Source: JADJOY01 sp046331705 [NCBI: bacterium]
GTDB lineage: Bacteria; JADJOY01
NCBI GenBank assembly: GCA_046331705.1
Contig: JAXLQJ010000086.1
Coordinates: 1-22,464, forward strand
DNA length: 22,464 nucleotides
Direction: 5' to 3'
Below are positions 22,393 to 22,464 of this stretch, one piece after another. The number at the start of each line of letters is the position of its first letter. Position 1 is the first letter of the stretch. The position numbers were made by a program, and so were the translations under genes. The notes under the pieces are model-generated. The model had not been told where the DNA came from, ran no database searches, and saw nothing but the letters and a program-made list of their open reading frames with translations.

Positions 22393-22464
22393 GCGAGGAT
22401 GGTGGAATTGGTAGACACGCCAGCTTGAGGGGCTGGTGGCCGCAAGGCTGTGGGGGTTCGAGTC
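22393..22464 (+). tRNA. tRNA-Leu (anticodon GAG), cut off by the window end
   Basis: The 5' acceptor arm is GCGAGGA, the D arm region follows, and the anticodon stem CCAGC/GCTGG encloses TTGAGGG, anticodon GAG (reads CUC and CUU). A long variable arm (GGCCGCAAGGC region) marks a class II tRNA. The T loop TTCGAGTC is the last visible part; the 3' T-stem strand and acceptor strand lie beyond 22464. Confidence 0.95.

Noticed and set aside
22162-22428. Small plus-strand reading frame ending MVELVDTPA
   Set aside because: The C-terminus is a translation of the tRNA-Leu gene, a well-known annotation artefact.
1-22464. CRISPR arrays, insertion sequences, phage or plasmid genes
   Set aside because: No spaced repeat arrays, transposase motifs, integrase motifs or attachment-type duplications next to either tRNA were seen.

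Overview
The window is strongly GC-rich bacterial chromosome (about 70% G+C by eye), densely packed with short intergenic gaps. The mix is an NtrC-type sigma54 activator, an Asp-less receiver fused to a Ser/Thr kinase and PilZ domain, many TPR and zinc-ribbon membrane proteins, lipoproteins, and sterol/branched-lipid acyl-CoA genes. This suggests Myxococcota or a related former deltaproteobacterium; that placement is inference. I see no phage, transposon, CRISPR array or plasmid genes: this looks like ordinary chromosomal backbone with lineage-specific genes.

Layout, left to right. (1) A tRNA-Val(CAC) on the minus strand at 120-194. (2) A minus-strand lipid module read right to left: long-chain acyl-CoA ligase (2920-4713), SCP2 sterol-carrier protein (2381-2713), an alpha-methylacyl-CoA-racemase-type CaiB/BaiF enzyme (1051-2259), and a translationally coupled TPR protein (248-1054). 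(3) A divergent plus-strand pair: an exported TPR protein (4846-6618) and coaE (6641-7255), closed by a strong bidirectional terminator. (4) A minus-strand regulatory block, fabD (11076-12026) > zinc-ribbon membrane protein (9492-11033) > orphan NtrC-family regulator (8132-9487), then a type IV pilin-like gene (7333-7911) preceded by a near-consensus sigma54 (-24/-12) promoter. (5) A plus-strand lipoprotein (12161-12853). (6) A minus-strand group, cysQ-like phosphatase (16649-17476) > PilZ-kinase-pseudoreceiver (14958-16583) > exported protein of unknown function (13891-14961) > NAD-dependent epimerase-like protein (12890-13882), the last three overlapping or nearly touching. (7) A plus-strand pair, ygfZ/gcvT-like and DJ-1/PfpI (ATGA overlap), converging on a glyoxalase II-like metallo-hydrolase (minus). 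(8) A second zinc-ribbon membrane protein, a three-helix membrane protein, a small membrane lipoprotein candidate, and a tRNA-Leu(GAG) cut off by the right edge.

Most interesting items: the NtrC regulator/sigma54 promoter/pilin-like unit with an unusually long (52-residue) prepilin leader and a membrane zinc-ribbon protein rather than a histidine kinase next to the regulator; the PilZ-Ser/Thr-kinase fusion whose receiver has lost its phospho-acceptor Asp; the acyl-CoA ligase/SCP2/racemase set resembling the peroxisomal branched-chain and sterol side-chain pathway; and a zinc-ribbon module of identical spacing shared by two otherwise unrelated membrane proteins.
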